From positions 1 through 59,614 of the forward strand of contig DASUTB010000016.1 of assembly GCA_036374835.1 (NCBI GenBank): DNA of 59,614 nt, in the 5' to 3' direction. Within the stretch, counting starts at the first letter, position 1, and each line of letters starts with the position of its first letter. Positions 17,676 through 26,027 of the stretch are shown here, piece after piece. The position numbers and the translations under genes are program-made. Below the pieces are notes generated by a model. It was not told the origin of the DNA. It saw nothing but the letters and a program-made list of their open reading frames with translations, and did not search any database. The DNA comes from DASUTB01 sp036374835 (GTDB lineage Bacteria > Actinomycetota > Actinomycetes > Jiangellales > Jiangellaceae).

Positions 17676-18472
17676 GATCTCTTCGCCCCCAGCCACACCG
17701 CGGTACCGATGAGCGCGCCGATACCGAGGAGCCACCCCCACAGGCCCTCGGACACCGGACCGATCCGACCGAGCCCGAAACCACCGGGGTTGGGTTCGTC
17801 CTCGATCGACTTGAGGAACGCGATGATGTCGCGCTTGTCCTCCGGGGTGAGCGTCTGGTCGTTGAACACCGGCATCGCCTGTGGGCCGGTCAGCATCGCC
17901 TCGTAGATGTGTGTGGGTGTCACACCTTGCAGCGCCGGTGCGTACTTGCCGTACGACAGCGCGCCGCCCTGCCCGGACGCGTTGTGGCACTGCGCGCAGT
18001 TCGTCCGGAACATCTCGCCACCGCGGGCGACGTCGCCCGCGTCCGGGTCGACGGCCGCTGCGCCGGGAATCTCGGGGCCGGGCGCGAGCGACGCGACATA
18101 GGCGGCGAGCGCGGCGATCTCGTCGTCGGTGTACTGGACGGCGCCTCGCGAAATCTGCGCTCCAGGTGCCCCGGCGGGCATCCGTCCGGTTCCGACCTGG
18201 AAGTCGACGGCGGCCGCGCCGACGCCGATGAGCGAGGGACCGATCACCGTCCCGTCGTCGCGCACCTGACCCTCACCGCCGAGCCCGTGGCAGGACGAGC
18301 AGCCGATCGCGAACAACTGGCGACCCTCTTCGATCTGCGTCGAGGACGCCTCGGAGCTCGCTTGGCTGGCCGGCGCCAGCACCGCGTACAGCCCGCCGAG
18401 AACGACGAGCGTCACGAACAGAACGACGGCGGCGGCCAGCGGATGGCGGCGCCGGGCGGAGATTGCGGTCAC
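17672..18472 (-). CDS. qcrC: Di-haem cytochrome c subunit of the bc1 complex
   Basis: 266 residues from GTG 18472, with GAGGAG 4 nt upstream. An N-terminal membrane helix, two c-haem motifs (CSSCH at about 55 and CAQCH at about 153) and a C-terminal membrane helix give the QcrC architecture. The two haems replace soluble cytochrome c and connect bc1 directly to CtaC. First gene of qcrCAB, 11 nt after ctaE. Confidence 0.96.
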   Translation of the reverse strand: MTAISARRRHPLAAAVVLFVTLVVLGGLYAVLAPASQASSEASSTQIEEGRQLFAIGCSSCHGLGGEGQVRDDGTVIGPSLIGVGAAAVDFQVGTGRMPAGAPGAQISRGAVQYTDDEIAALAAYVASLAPGPEIPGAAAVDPDAGDVARGGEMFRTNCAQCHNASGQGGALSYGKYAPALQGVTPTHIYEAMLTGPQAMPVFNDQTLTPEDKRDIIAFLKSIEDEPNPGGFGLGRIGPVSEGLWGWLLGIGALIGTAVWLGAKRS

Positions 18473-18483
18473 GGTGCTCCTCG

Positions 18484-19122
18484 TCACTGGACGATGTAGA
18501 TGGTCGCGAACAGGCCGATCCACACCACGTCCACGAAGTGCCAGTAGTACGACACCACGATCGCGGTCGTCGCCTGCTCGTGGGTGAAGGTGCGGGCCAT
18601 AAACGTCCGCCCGAGGACGAACAGGAACGCGATGAGCCCTCCGGTGACGTGCAGGCCGTGGAAGCCGGTCGCGAGGTAGAAGATCGAGCCGAACGGATCG
18701 CTGGACAACGTCAGCCCTTCGTGTATCGCCAGCTCGGCGTACTCGAACACCTGACCGGCGATGAAGATCGAGCCCATGAGGAATGTGAGGACGAACCACT
18801 CACGCATACCCCACTGCGCGAAGTTCAGCACGCTGCCGGACCGGCCGACCTGGCCACGTTCGGCGCGCAGCACACCGATCTGGCAGGTGACCGACGAGAG
18901 CACCAGGACGATCGTATTGCCCAATGAGAACGGGATATTGAGCAGCTCGGGCTGCGTGTCCCAGACGTCCGGCCGGACCGCTCGCAGTGTGAAGTAGATC
19001 GCGAACAACGCCGCGAAGAACATGAGTTCACTGGAGAGCCAGACGATCGTGCCCACCGAGACCATGTTGGGTCGCTCGGGGGCCGGCGCCGGCGCAGGCT
19101 TAAGTGCTGTAGACGTGGCCAC
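18484..19122 (-). CDS. ctaE: Cytochrome c oxidase subunit III
   Basis: 212 residues from GTG 19122, with five membrane helices. RPNMVSVGTIVWLSSELMFFAALF and the later GFHGLHVTGG with YYWHFVDVVW are subunit III signatures. The GTG is chosen because CATAAT lies 7 nt upstream, giving the M-ATSTALK start common in the family; an ATG at 19131 would fall inside that spacer. It heads the ctaE-qcrCAB operon. Confidence 0.95.
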   Translation of the reverse strand: MATSTALKPAPAPAPERPNMVSVGTIVWLSSELMFFAALFAIYFTLRAVRPDVWDTQPELLNIPFSLGNTIVLVLSSVTCQIGVLRAERGQVGRSGSVLNFAQWGMREWFVLTFLMGSIFIAGQVFEYAELAIHEGLTLSSDPFGSIFYLATGFHGLHVTGGLIAFLFVLGRTFMARTFTHEQATTAIVVSYYWHFVDVVWIGLFATIYIVQ

Positions 19123-19293
19123 GCCCGCCATTATGTCGGTAGCCGATGCCGAGCACACCCCGACCCCCGAGATCGGTGAACAGCGTGTCGGGACCGGCCC
19201 GGAATGCGGATGGGGAGCTGCTCACGAAGGTCGGCTCGCGGTACGATCCGCAGACGACGCGAAATCCGCATTGCCGCCCGCGAGGAATCCGAT

Positions 19294-19707
19294 ATGAACG
19301 CGCCTAAGCCGATGACGCTGTTGATCTACAGCGACGACCGAACCACCCGGGAACGGGTCCGGCTGGCCCTCGGCCGCCGGCCGGCCGCGGACGTGCCCGA
19401 AGTCGAGTTCGTCGAGTGCGCGACCTGGCCGGCGGCGCTCGAGGCGCTCGACGCCGGCGACATCGATCTCGCAATCATGGACGGCGAGTCCGCGCCCTAC
19501 GGCGGACTGGGCTTGGCCAAACAGATCAAGGACGAGATTTACCAGGCGCCCCCCGTGCTCGTACTGATCGGACGTCCCCAGGACGCCTGGCTCGCCACCT
19601 GGTCGAGAGCCGAAGCGGCCGTTTCACACCCGATCGACCCGATCGTGCTGGCCGAGGCGGTCGCTGATCTGATGCGCCGGATCGCCGCGCGAGCGCCCGC
19701 GTCATGA
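19294..19707 (+). CDS. Receiver-domain protein without output domain
   Basis: 137 residues from ATG 19294, with GAGGA 7 nt upstream. The fold starts TLLIYSDDRTTRERV, and a likely phospho-acceptor Asp is in IDLAIMDGESAP (about residue 61). There is no DNA-binding or enzymatic domain. The usual acidic pair near the N-terminus is SDD. Its stop overlaps the trpD start (ATGA), so translation is coupled. It is divergent from ctaE. No histidine kinase is adjacent, and the partner is unknown. Confidence 0.75.
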   Translation: MNAPKPMTLLIYSDDRTTRERVRLALGRRPAADVPEVEFVECATWPAALEALDAGDIDLAIMDGESAPYGGLGLAKQIKDEIYQAPPVLVLIGRPQDAWLATWSRAEAAVSHPIDPIVLAEAVADLMRRIAARAPAS

Positions 19708-20753
19708 ACGTCGTGGGCTGGCCGGCGATCCTGAGCGCGCTGCTCAGTGGATCGGACGTGCCGGGGGAGTCGACGGCGTGGGCCATGAACGAGATCATGA
19801 ACGGCGACGCCACTCCGGCTCAGATTGCCGGATTCGTCATGGCCCTGCGGGCCAAGGGCGAGACGATCGACGAGGTCTCGGGCCTGGTCGATGCCATGTA
19901 CGACCACGCGACGGTGCTGGATGTTCCGGGCCGCGCGGTGGATGTGGTCGGTACCGGCGGCGACCGCTCGCGGACGGTCAACATTTCCACCATGGCCGCG
20001 ATCGTCGTGGCCGGCGCGGGGGTGCAGGTCGTCAAGCACGGTAACCGGGCTGCGTCGTCCGCGTGTGGAGCGGCGGACGTGCTCGAAGAGCTGGGAGTGC
20101 GGCTGGACGTGGAGCCGTCCCGCGTCGGTGCGATCGCGACCGAGGTCGGCATCACGTTCTGCTTCGCGCCGCTGTTCCATCCTGCGATGCGGCACGCCGC
20201 GGCGGCGCGGCGCGAGCTGGGCGTGCCGACGACGTTCAACGTCCTCGGGCCGCTGGCGAATCCGGCGCGCCCGGCCGCACAGGCCGTGGGTGTGGCCGAC
20301 GAGCGCCTGGCCGGGATCGTCGCCGGTGTGCTGGCCGGGCGTGGGACGTCCGCACTCGTGTTCCGTGGTGATGACGGCCTGGACGAGCTGACCACCACCA
20401 CGACATCGCGGGTATGGGTGGCGCGTGACGGGGAGGTCATGGAGCAGCTGTTCGACCCCGCGCGGATCGGAATCGCCACTGCCTCGCCGGAGGAGTTGCG
20501 TGGGGGCGATGCTCGGCACAATGCGGAAGTGGTGCGCCGAGTGCTCGACGGTGAGCCGGGGTCGGTGCGGGACGCGGTGCTGCTCAACGCGGCTGCTGCG
20601 CTCGTCGCCTACGACGGTGTGCCCACCCGCGACGGCGCGGACCTGCACGATGCCATCGGGGACGCCTACAAACGCGCCGCGACGGCGGTGGACTCCGGCG
20701 CGGCCGCAGGCGTGCTCGAGCGTTGGATCGCGGCGGCCCACCGCCCGGAATGA
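19704..20753 (+). CDS. trpD: Anthranilate phosphoribosyltransferase
   Basis: 349 residues. The PRPP-binding glycine loop VDVVGTGGDRSRTVNIST (about 79-96), KHGNRAASSACGAADVLE and NVLGPLANPARP are hallmarks of TrpD. It joins PRPP and anthranilate in tryptophan synthesis. No other trp genes are in the window; the location next to ctaE is also seen in mycobacteria. Its own stop lies in GAATGAT, and a full 58-nt repeat unit starts 17 nt later. Confidence 0.96.
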   Translation: MNVVGWPAILSALLSGSDVPGESTAWAMNEIMNGDATPAQIAGFVMALRAKGETIDEVSGLVDAMYDHATVLDVPGRAVDVVGTGGDRSRTVNISTMAAIVVAGAGVQVVKHGNRAASSACGAADVLEELGVRLDVEPSRVGAIATEVGITFCFAPLFHPAMRHAAAARRELGVPTTFNVLGPLANPARPAAQAVGVADERLAGIVAGVLAGRGTSALVFRGDDGLDELTTTTTSRVWVARDGEVMEQLFDPARIGIATASPEELRGGDARHNAEVVRRVLDGEPGSVRDAVLLNAAAALVAYDGVPTRDGADLHDAIGDAYKRAATAVDSGAAAGVLERWIAAAHRPE

Positions 20754-20770
20754 TGCGCACGCCGCCGCCG

Positions 20771-20828
20771 GAATGATCACGTTAAGCTCCTCCTCCCGAC
20801 GTTTGGCCGCCCTGCAGACCCAGCAAAG
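20771..20828 (+). repeat. 58-nt gene-end repeat, unit 5 (after trpD)
   Basis: Starts GAATGATCACGTTAAGC, 17 nt after the trpD stop, and ends CAGCAAAG. The TTCCCAG part reads CTCCCGAC, the most diverged of the ten. The remaining 140 nt up to the next gene hold nothing I recognise. Confidence 0.85.
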
Positions 20829-20970
20829 CTAGGGCAGTCCGAGCAGAGCGCCGCCTGAAGTTGGGCAGCACAACGTCCACAGCCGACGCCGGGGAAGAAA
20901 CGACACGTGGTCGCTTGAGGTCGCCGCTGCGCGTGGCGGGGAAGAGCCAGCGCGTGCTGACCAGGCTCGG

Positions 20971-21192
20971 CTAGAGCCTGGTGACTTTGGGATTCGGCAG
21001 AGTGATCCTGCGTACCTGCGAGCCGAACGCTACATGGACGACCGTTTCGCTCTCCAAGAGAACCACGCGGCCCAGCCCATGGCGGTCATGGGTGACGCGG
21101 TCATTGATGGAGAACGACTCGACAGCCGGAGACCTTGTCTCCTTGAAGGGGCTGGTCGGTAGTGGTCGCCGGTTGGACGTACGAACACTCAT
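20971..21192 (-). CDS. Small conserved protein with Tudor-like domain
   Basis: 73 residues from ATG 21192. The pattern INDRVTHDRHGLGRVV followed by VHVAFGSQVRRI resembles the small beta-barrel (Tudor/KOW-like) domain at the C-terminus of UvrD/PcrA helicases, which contacts RNA polymerase. A role at RNA polymerase or nucleic acid is inference. CACTAT lies 6 nt before the ATG. It sits next to the UvrC-like exonuclease gene. Confidence 0.7.
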   Translation of the reverse strand: MSVRTSNRRPLPTSPFKETRSPAVESFSINDRVTHDRHGLGRVVLLESETVVHVAFGSQVRRITLPNPKVTRL

Positions 21193-21389
21193 GGAGCAAT
21201 AGTGTCCTCCTGAATTGGCCACCGTGGGTAACGGAAAGCAAACGAATTCCACACAGAATCGCCACGAAATGGGCAAAGTGTGTGTGGATAATCCGTGTCG
21301 ATCCGGGTTGGCAACCAATAGTCGTGTGGTTGCGGATGCCGATATCGGGACCAAGGGGCCTGGCCGGGCATCGTGCGGATCAGAATGTG

Positions 21390-23138
21390 TCACGAACGTA
21401 CCGGCCGCAGCGCTCTTCGGTCGTCGAACGGACGAGCAGCGCGCAGGTCGTCCTCGGCGGCATCGACCAGGCTGAGCAGACCGGCGGCGCCGCCCACCGG
21501 TAGCGTCCAGGTTCCGGTGATCTCGACCAGACGTGTTCCGGGTCGTTCCAGCCACCGCAGCACGCACTCGACCTCTTCGGTGGTCGCGGCGGGCAACGGG
21601 GAGGGCGCCGGTAGCACGGTTTCGGCCGTCGACGTCAGCGCGTCGAGGTATGGACGCGGGTGCGCGCCCGGCGGCGAGTTCGCCGCAGCGGCGAGCCGCC
21701 CGTATCGGATGACGTGGATGTCCCAGCCGCCGCCGTCCCGGGCTCGTGCGGCCGCGAGTTCGGGGATCGCGGCGATCGCCGCGAGACGTTGCCGCCTGGC
21801 CGCCGCGCGGATGAACGCGGCGAGCCGGTCGCGATGCCGTCCGGCGTCCTCGTAGCGGAGTTCGCCGGAGAGCCACCTGATCCGATTCAGCAACCGGCGC
21901 ACGACGACTCGTGGATCACCGGTGATGGCGTCGCGCACCTCGAGGACGTGCTTGCCGTACATGTCGACGGTTTCGTGCCCGGCGCACGGTGCCCCGCAGC
22001 GTCCCATCTCGGCGAGGATGCACGGCTCGCGAGTGCGGCGGGGCGACAGCCGCTGGGTGCACTGCCGGATCGGCACCGCCTCGTGGAGCGCGGCCATCGC
22101 GGCTTCGGCGACGCGGCGCGAGCCGAACGGCCCGAGATAGGTCGCACCGTCGTCCAGCACGTTCCGGACGATCGACAGCCGGGGGAACGGTTCGACGGTG
22201 AGCTTGAGCCAAGTGGACCGCTCCGGGAACCGGGAGCGCTTGTTGTAGCGAGGCTTGTGCTCGGCGATCAGGCGGAGCTCGCGCACTTCGGCCTCGAGCG
22301 GGGTCGCGCATTCGATTCCGACGATCGATTCGGCGATCGCCACCATCTCGGTCATGCGCGCCCGGGTCTCGGACGCCGTGAAGTACGTCCGGGCGCGCCG
22401 TCTGATGTTGGTGCTCTTGCCGACGTAGAGCGGCTCGCCGGCTGCGTCCCGGAAGACGTAGACACCCGGCCGCTCGGGCAGGTCGTCGCTGAGATGACGC
22501 TTGGCCCGCTGCGCGGGAGTGACGGCGCTTTGCCATCGCAGCAGTTCCTCGATGGTGTGCACATCGCGATTGCCGAGCCGCTCGAACAGGCCGTGGAGCA
22601 CGTCGACGGTGGCTCTGGCGTCCTCGAGCGCGCGGTGGGTCGGTGTCGTCCTCGCTCGGAACACCCGCGCCAGGGTGGCGAGTTTGCAGTTCGGCGCCTC
22701 GTCCGGCGTGACGACGCGGCGCGCCAAGCGGGCGGTATCGATGACTCGGAAGTCCGGCCAGTGATAGTCGAGCCGGGCCGCTGCGGCTTTGAGGAAACCG
22801 ACGTCGAACGGTGCGTTGTGTGCGACGAGCGTCGCGCCGTGGGCGAACTCGAGGAACGATGGAAGCACCGCGCCGAGCCGCGGCGCGGTGGCCACCATCG
22901 CGTCGCTGATACCGGTGAGGACGGCGACGAACGGAGGTATGGAGCCGGCCGGGCGCACCAGCGTCTGAAACTCGCCGAGCACCTCGCCGCCGCGTACCTT
23001 CACCGCACCGACCTCGGTGATCTCGCACTCATCCGCCGAGCCGCCGGTGGTCTCCAGGTCGACTATGACGAACGTCGTAGCCGCCAGTGGTGTGCCCCCG
23101 ACGTCCAACATCTCCTGTACCGGTGCGATGACGCTCAT
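21390..23138 (-). CDS. DEDDh exonuclease fused to a UvrC-like GIY-YIG nuclease
   Basis: 582 residues. The N-terminal domain has ExoI VIVDLETTG (about 24-32), ExoII HNAPFDVGFL and ExoIII HRALEDARAT, the DEDDh set of the DnaQ family. The middle has a GIY-YIG domain, GVYVFRDAAG with LYVGKS (about 231-252), and UvrC-like segments follow (GRCGAPC). It resembles the M. tuberculosis Rv2191 type. The predicted role is DNA repair or end processing. It is divergent from the NYN gene. Confidence 0.92.
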   Translation of the reverse strand: MSVIAPVQEMLDVGGTPLAATTFVIVDLETTGGSADECEITEVGAVKVRGGEVLGEFQTLVRPAGSIPPFVAVLTGISDAMVATAPRLGAVLPSFLEFAHGATLVAHNAPFDVGFLKAAAARLDYHWPDFRVIDTARLARRVVTPDEAPNCKLATLARVFRARTTPTHRALEDARATVDVLHGLFERLGNRDVHTIEELLRWQSAVTPAQRAKRHLSDDLPERPGVYVFRDAAGEPLYVGKSTNIRRRARTYFTASETRARMTEMVAIAESIVGIECATPLEAEVRELRLIAEHKPRYNKRSRFPERSTWLKLTVEPFPRLSIVRNVLDDGATYLGPFGSRRVAEAAMAALHEAVPIRQCTQRLSPRRTREPCILAEMGRCGAPCAGHETVDMYGKHVLEVRDAITGDPRVVVRRLLNRIRWLSGELRYEDAGRHRDRLAAFIRAAARRQRLAAIAAIPELAAARARDGGGWDIHVIRYGRLAAAANSPPGAHPRPYLDALTSTAETVLPAPSPLPAATTEEVECVLRWLERPGTRLVEITGTWTLPVGGAAGLLSLVDAAEDDLRAARPFDDRRALRPVRS

Positions 23139-23174
23139 GTGTCGACCGTAGGGATTAGCACTGACAATAGTGGG

Positions 23175-24440
23175 GTGACACACCAGCGGACCGCCTTGCC
23201 AGATCCGGTCCGGATGCGGGTGATCTCGCTGGCGGCCGAGGAGCTGGGCACGATGCGAGCGGACGAGTTGCCGCCGGCATTGCGCCCTGTTGCACGATTC
23301 GCCGCGGGCCAGCGGGCCAAGCGAGGCGCCAGCGCGATCGCGGCGGCACTGGAGGCGCATCCCACGTTCCGGGCGCGCGTGCTGGCTGCGGCCGAACGGG
23401 CCCATCCCGGCCTGGCGGACGCGCTGCGTGGCGGTGCGGCGCCGCCGGCGGCCGATCCGGTGGAGGTGGCCGTCGTGGCCTATTTGCTTCGGCCGGACGG
23501 GTGGCCGGACCTCATCGCCGCCGCGCGCGCGACCGAGCCGGCCGAGCCGATGCGAGATGCCGCGATCGTACGGCTTCGCGAACAGCTCGACACGCTGCGC
23601 GCCGAGGCGCGGCAGCGCCGGGAGAAGTACAAGCGAGAGATCGAGCGGGTCAAGGACGAGAACCGCATGCTCCGGCAACGCCTGAACGCGACGCGTAAGC
23701 AGCTCGACGCGGCGGAGGATGCGGCGTCCGCTCAGGAGGAGCGCGCCGAGCAGGCCGCGGCGGCCCGCGCCGAGGCCGAACGAGAACTTCGGCGGCTTCG
23801 GACCGCGCTCGAAACCGCGCAGGAGGTGACCGACGCCGCCCGCCGGGCAGACAAACACGGCCGCGACCTCCACGCGGCGAAGCTGAGCCTGCTGCTCGAC
23901 GCCATGACCGAGGCGGCGGCCGGACTGCGGCGCGAGTTGGCGCTGCCGGCGACACAGTTGCGGCCGGCGGACGACGTCGACGCCCGTGCTCCCGGAACCG
24001 CGGCACCGCACCGCCGCGCTCGCGACTCGGACGACCCCGGCCATCTGAACGAACTGCTGGGTCTGCCCAAAGCGCACCTGGTGGTGGACGGCTACAACGT
24101 GACCAAGTCGATGTGGGCCGGCCTGGCCCTGGACGCTCAGCGCAGCCGCCTTGTGGCCGGCCTACGTGCGCTGGCCGCCCGTACCGGCGCGGAGACGACG
24201 TGCGTGTTCGATGGTGCGGATGTGTCGGCGCCGCCGCCAGTTCCGCCGACGACCGGTGTCCGCGTCCGGTTCAGTCCGGCGGGGGAGACCGCCGACGAAC
24301 TGATTCGCAGGCTGGTAGCCGTCGAACCCGCCGGGCGTGTCGTGATCGTGGTGTCGTCCGACCGCGAACTCGCCGAAAGCGTCCGTGAGCGAGGTGCGCA
24401 CGCGGTCGGTGCAGGTGCGTTGGCCGGGCTGCTGGATTGA
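23175..24440 (+). CDS. Coiled-coil NYN-domain (PIN-like) RNase candidate
   Basis: 421 residues from GTG 23175. The N-terminal third is helical, the centre (about 130-245) is a long Arg/Glu/Ala coiled coil, and the C-terminal domain starts HLVVDGYNVTKSMW, the NYN/YacP-like metal-dependent RNase start, with CVFDGAD and VVSSDREL as further acidic motifs. Predicted to cut structured RNA. GACAAT lies 6 nt upstream, so the mRNA may be leaderless. Confidence 0.85.
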   Translation: MTHQRTALPDPVRMRVISLAAEELGTMRADELPPALRPVARFAAGQRAKRGASAIAAALEAHPTFRARVLAAAERAHPGLADALRGGAAPPAADPVEVAVVAYLLRPDGWPDLIAAARATEPAEPMRDAAIVRLREQLDTLRAEARQRREKYKREIERVKDENRMLRQRLNATRKQLDAAEDAASAQEERAEQAAAARAEAERELRRLRTALETAQEVTDAARRADKHGRDLHAAKLSLLLDAMTEAAAGLRRELALPATQLRPADDVDARAPGTAAPHRRARDSDDPGHLNELLGLPKAHLVVDGYNVTKSMWAGLALDAQRSRLVAGLRALAARTGAETTCVFDGADVSAPPPVPPTTGVRVRFSPAGETADELIRRLVAVEPAGRVVIVVSSDRELAESVRERGAHAVGAGALAGLLD

Positions 24441-24553
24441 CCGATGCCGCCCGCGCACGATGATCGGCCCGAAACTGTCAGTGGTGGCCACTAACGTCGC
24501 AGTTCGAGACGGCACACGGGCGGCCGTCCCGGTATAGGAAGGGCGAGACGACG

Positions 24554-24754
24554 ATGCAGATCGACTGTGACAGCTGCCAAGCACGCGGGCTCGCGTGCGA
24601 CGACTGTGTGGTGACAGTGCTGCTCGGCCATCCGGATCACATGGCTGAACTGGACCAAGCCGAACGCACGGCGATCGGTGTTCTCTCGGACGCCGGGCTG
24701 GTACCACCGTTGCGGCTGGTTGCGCCGCCGGCGACCGAGACGGACGCCGCCTGA
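24554..24754 (+). CDS. Small putative zinc-ribbon protein
   Basis: 66 residues. Two cysteine pairs, CDSC (5-8) and CDDC (15-18), near the N-terminus could bind zinc. The rest is short and helical. Conserved small proteins of this type occur in actinobacteria, but I know no function. AGGAAGGG lies about 12 nt before the ATG. Confidence 0.7.
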   Translation: MQIDCDSCQARGLACDDCVVTVLLGHPDHMAELDQAERTAIGVLSDAGLVPPLRLVAPPATETDAA

Positions 24755-24778
24755 GCCGGCACTTCGCGCACAAAGGTT

Positions 24779-24852
24779 CTGACACTTGTGATCGGAGAGA
24801 TTTGCCCCGGCATGGGTGGTTGCCATAGGTGGTGGTAGCTCGCTAGTGTCAG
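24779..24852 (+). promoter_or_regulatory. Inverted repeat in the leader of the NlpC/P60 gene
   Basis: CTGACACTTG (24779-24788) pairs with CTAGTGTCAG (24843-24852) at 9 of 10 positions, closing a 54-nt loop. It may be a folded mRNA leader. Some actinobacterial wall-hydrolase genes have c-di-AMP riboswitches, but I do not recognise that consensus here. Confidence 0.3.
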
Positions 24853-24907
24853 CCGAGGTGTTTGCTTCCCCTGCTGACCACCCGGGTCGCAGGCAGGTGC
24901 CTTGAGG

Positions 24908-25984
24908 ATGGATATAAGCGTGCCCGAGCATCGGAAACCGAGCCCTCGCCCACGCAGCGTTCTTGACCGTCCACGCCGTGCCATTGTCTTTCTCTGTATC
25001 GCAGCCACCACATCGATGGGTGTGCTGACTACGGCGAGCGCCGACCCCGATCTCACGATCGAGGAGGCGCAGGAGCGCGTCGACGAGTTGTACGAGAAGG
25101 CCGCCAAGGCCACCGAGCGTTACCACGTCGCCGGTGACGAGTTGACCGAGGTCGAGCGGCGCGTATCCAAGATCGAGAAGAAGGTGCAGCGCCAGGAGAA
25201 GGCGGTCGCCGCACTCATTGAGGAGCTTGGCGGGTTCGCGGCCGCGGCGTACCGCAACGGCAGTTTCGACCCGAGTCTGCAGGCGCTGCTGTCCGAGGAA
25301 CCCGACGCGTATCTCGCGCGTGCCTCTGTCCTGGACGCGTACTCTGCCCAGCAAGCCAGCCAGCTCGAAGCCGTGGCCGCCGCCCGCAACAAGCTGGCGC
25401 AGGACACCATCTTGGCCGAGGAGGAACTCGCCCGGCTCGAGGCCATCGAAGAGAAGATGGCCGAAGAGGCCGAAGAGATCGAGGAGCTGCTCGCCGATGC
25501 GGAGAACGTGCTGGCGAACCTCGAAGAGGAAGAGCGCCAGCGCCTGCTCGAGGCAGAGCGTGAGGCCGCGGCCGAGCAGGCCAGCCGCGCGACCGAAAGG
25601 GAGGTGCCGACCGACACCGCCGCCTCGGAGAAGGGGCAGATCGCCGTCGAGTTCGCGCTCGCCCAGCTCGGCGAACCCTATGTCTGGTCGGCCGCCGGCC
25701 CGGATTCGTGGGACTGCTCAGGCTTGACCCTCAAGGCGTGGGAGGCCGCCGGCGTCTCGCTACCGCGGTCATCCGGGGCGCAGTACGGCGTCGGTACTCC
25801 GGTGAGCTGGGACAATATGGCTCCGGGTGACTTGGCGTTCTTCTATAGCCCGGTCAGCCACGTCGGCATCTATCTGGGCAACGGCGAGATGATTCATGCG
25901 CCCCGTCCAGGCAAGACCGTCGAGATCGTGTCGCTCGAGGGGCACTACGCTTCGAACTTCGCCGGGGCGCGTCGTCCAGGCTAG
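24908..25984 (+). CDS. Secreted NlpC/P60 peptidoglycan hydrolase with coiled-coil N-domain
   Basis: 358 residues. A signal peptide runs to about residue 43 (MGVLTTASADP), followed by an extended coiled coil (about 45-215). The C-terminal NlpC/P60 domain has the catalytic Cys in SWDCSGLTLKAW and His in SHVGIYLGNG. Such enzymes cut wall peptides, and the coiled coil often mediates autoinhibition or docking. The position matches Rv2190c beside Rv2191 in mycobacteria. ATG 24908 is chosen; GTG 24920 is possible. Confidence 0.93.
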   Translation: MDISVPEHRKPSPRPRSVLDRPRRAIVFLCIAATTSMGVLTTASADPDLTIEEAQERVDELYEKAAKATERYHVAGDELTEVERRVSKIEKKVQRQEKAVAALIEELGGFAAAAYRNGSFDPSLQALLSEEPDAYLARASVLDAYSAQQASQLEAVAAARNKLAQDTILAEEELARLEAIEEKMAEEAEEIEELLADAENVLANLEEEERQRLLEAEREAAAEQASRATEREVPTDTAASEKGQIAVEFALAQLGEPYVWSAAGPDSWDCSGLTLKAWEAAGVSLPRSSGAQYGVGTPVSWDNMAPGDLAFFYSPVSHVGIYLGNGEMIHAPRPGKTVEIVSLEGHYASNFAGARRPG

Positions 25985-26015
25985 GCGAGGCTCGCAGGGG
26001 GTGTAGGCCGGCGCC

Positions 26016-26027
26016 TACTATCGGTTG
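26016..26027 (+). promoter_or_regulatory. Predicted leaderless -10 promoter of the M48 protease
   Basis: TACTAT at 26016-26021 is followed by 6 nt and then GTG 26028; no ribosome-binding site fits in between. Confidence 0.55.

Noticed and set aside
21660..23174. Long N-terminal extension of the NYN protein
   Set aside because: It runs antisense through the UvrC-like exonuclease; the -10 box and GTG at 23175 give the proper start.
24755..24907. c-di-AMP (ydaO) riboswitch
   Set aside because: The gene class fits but the conserved sequence blocks are not visible; only an inverted repeat is reported.
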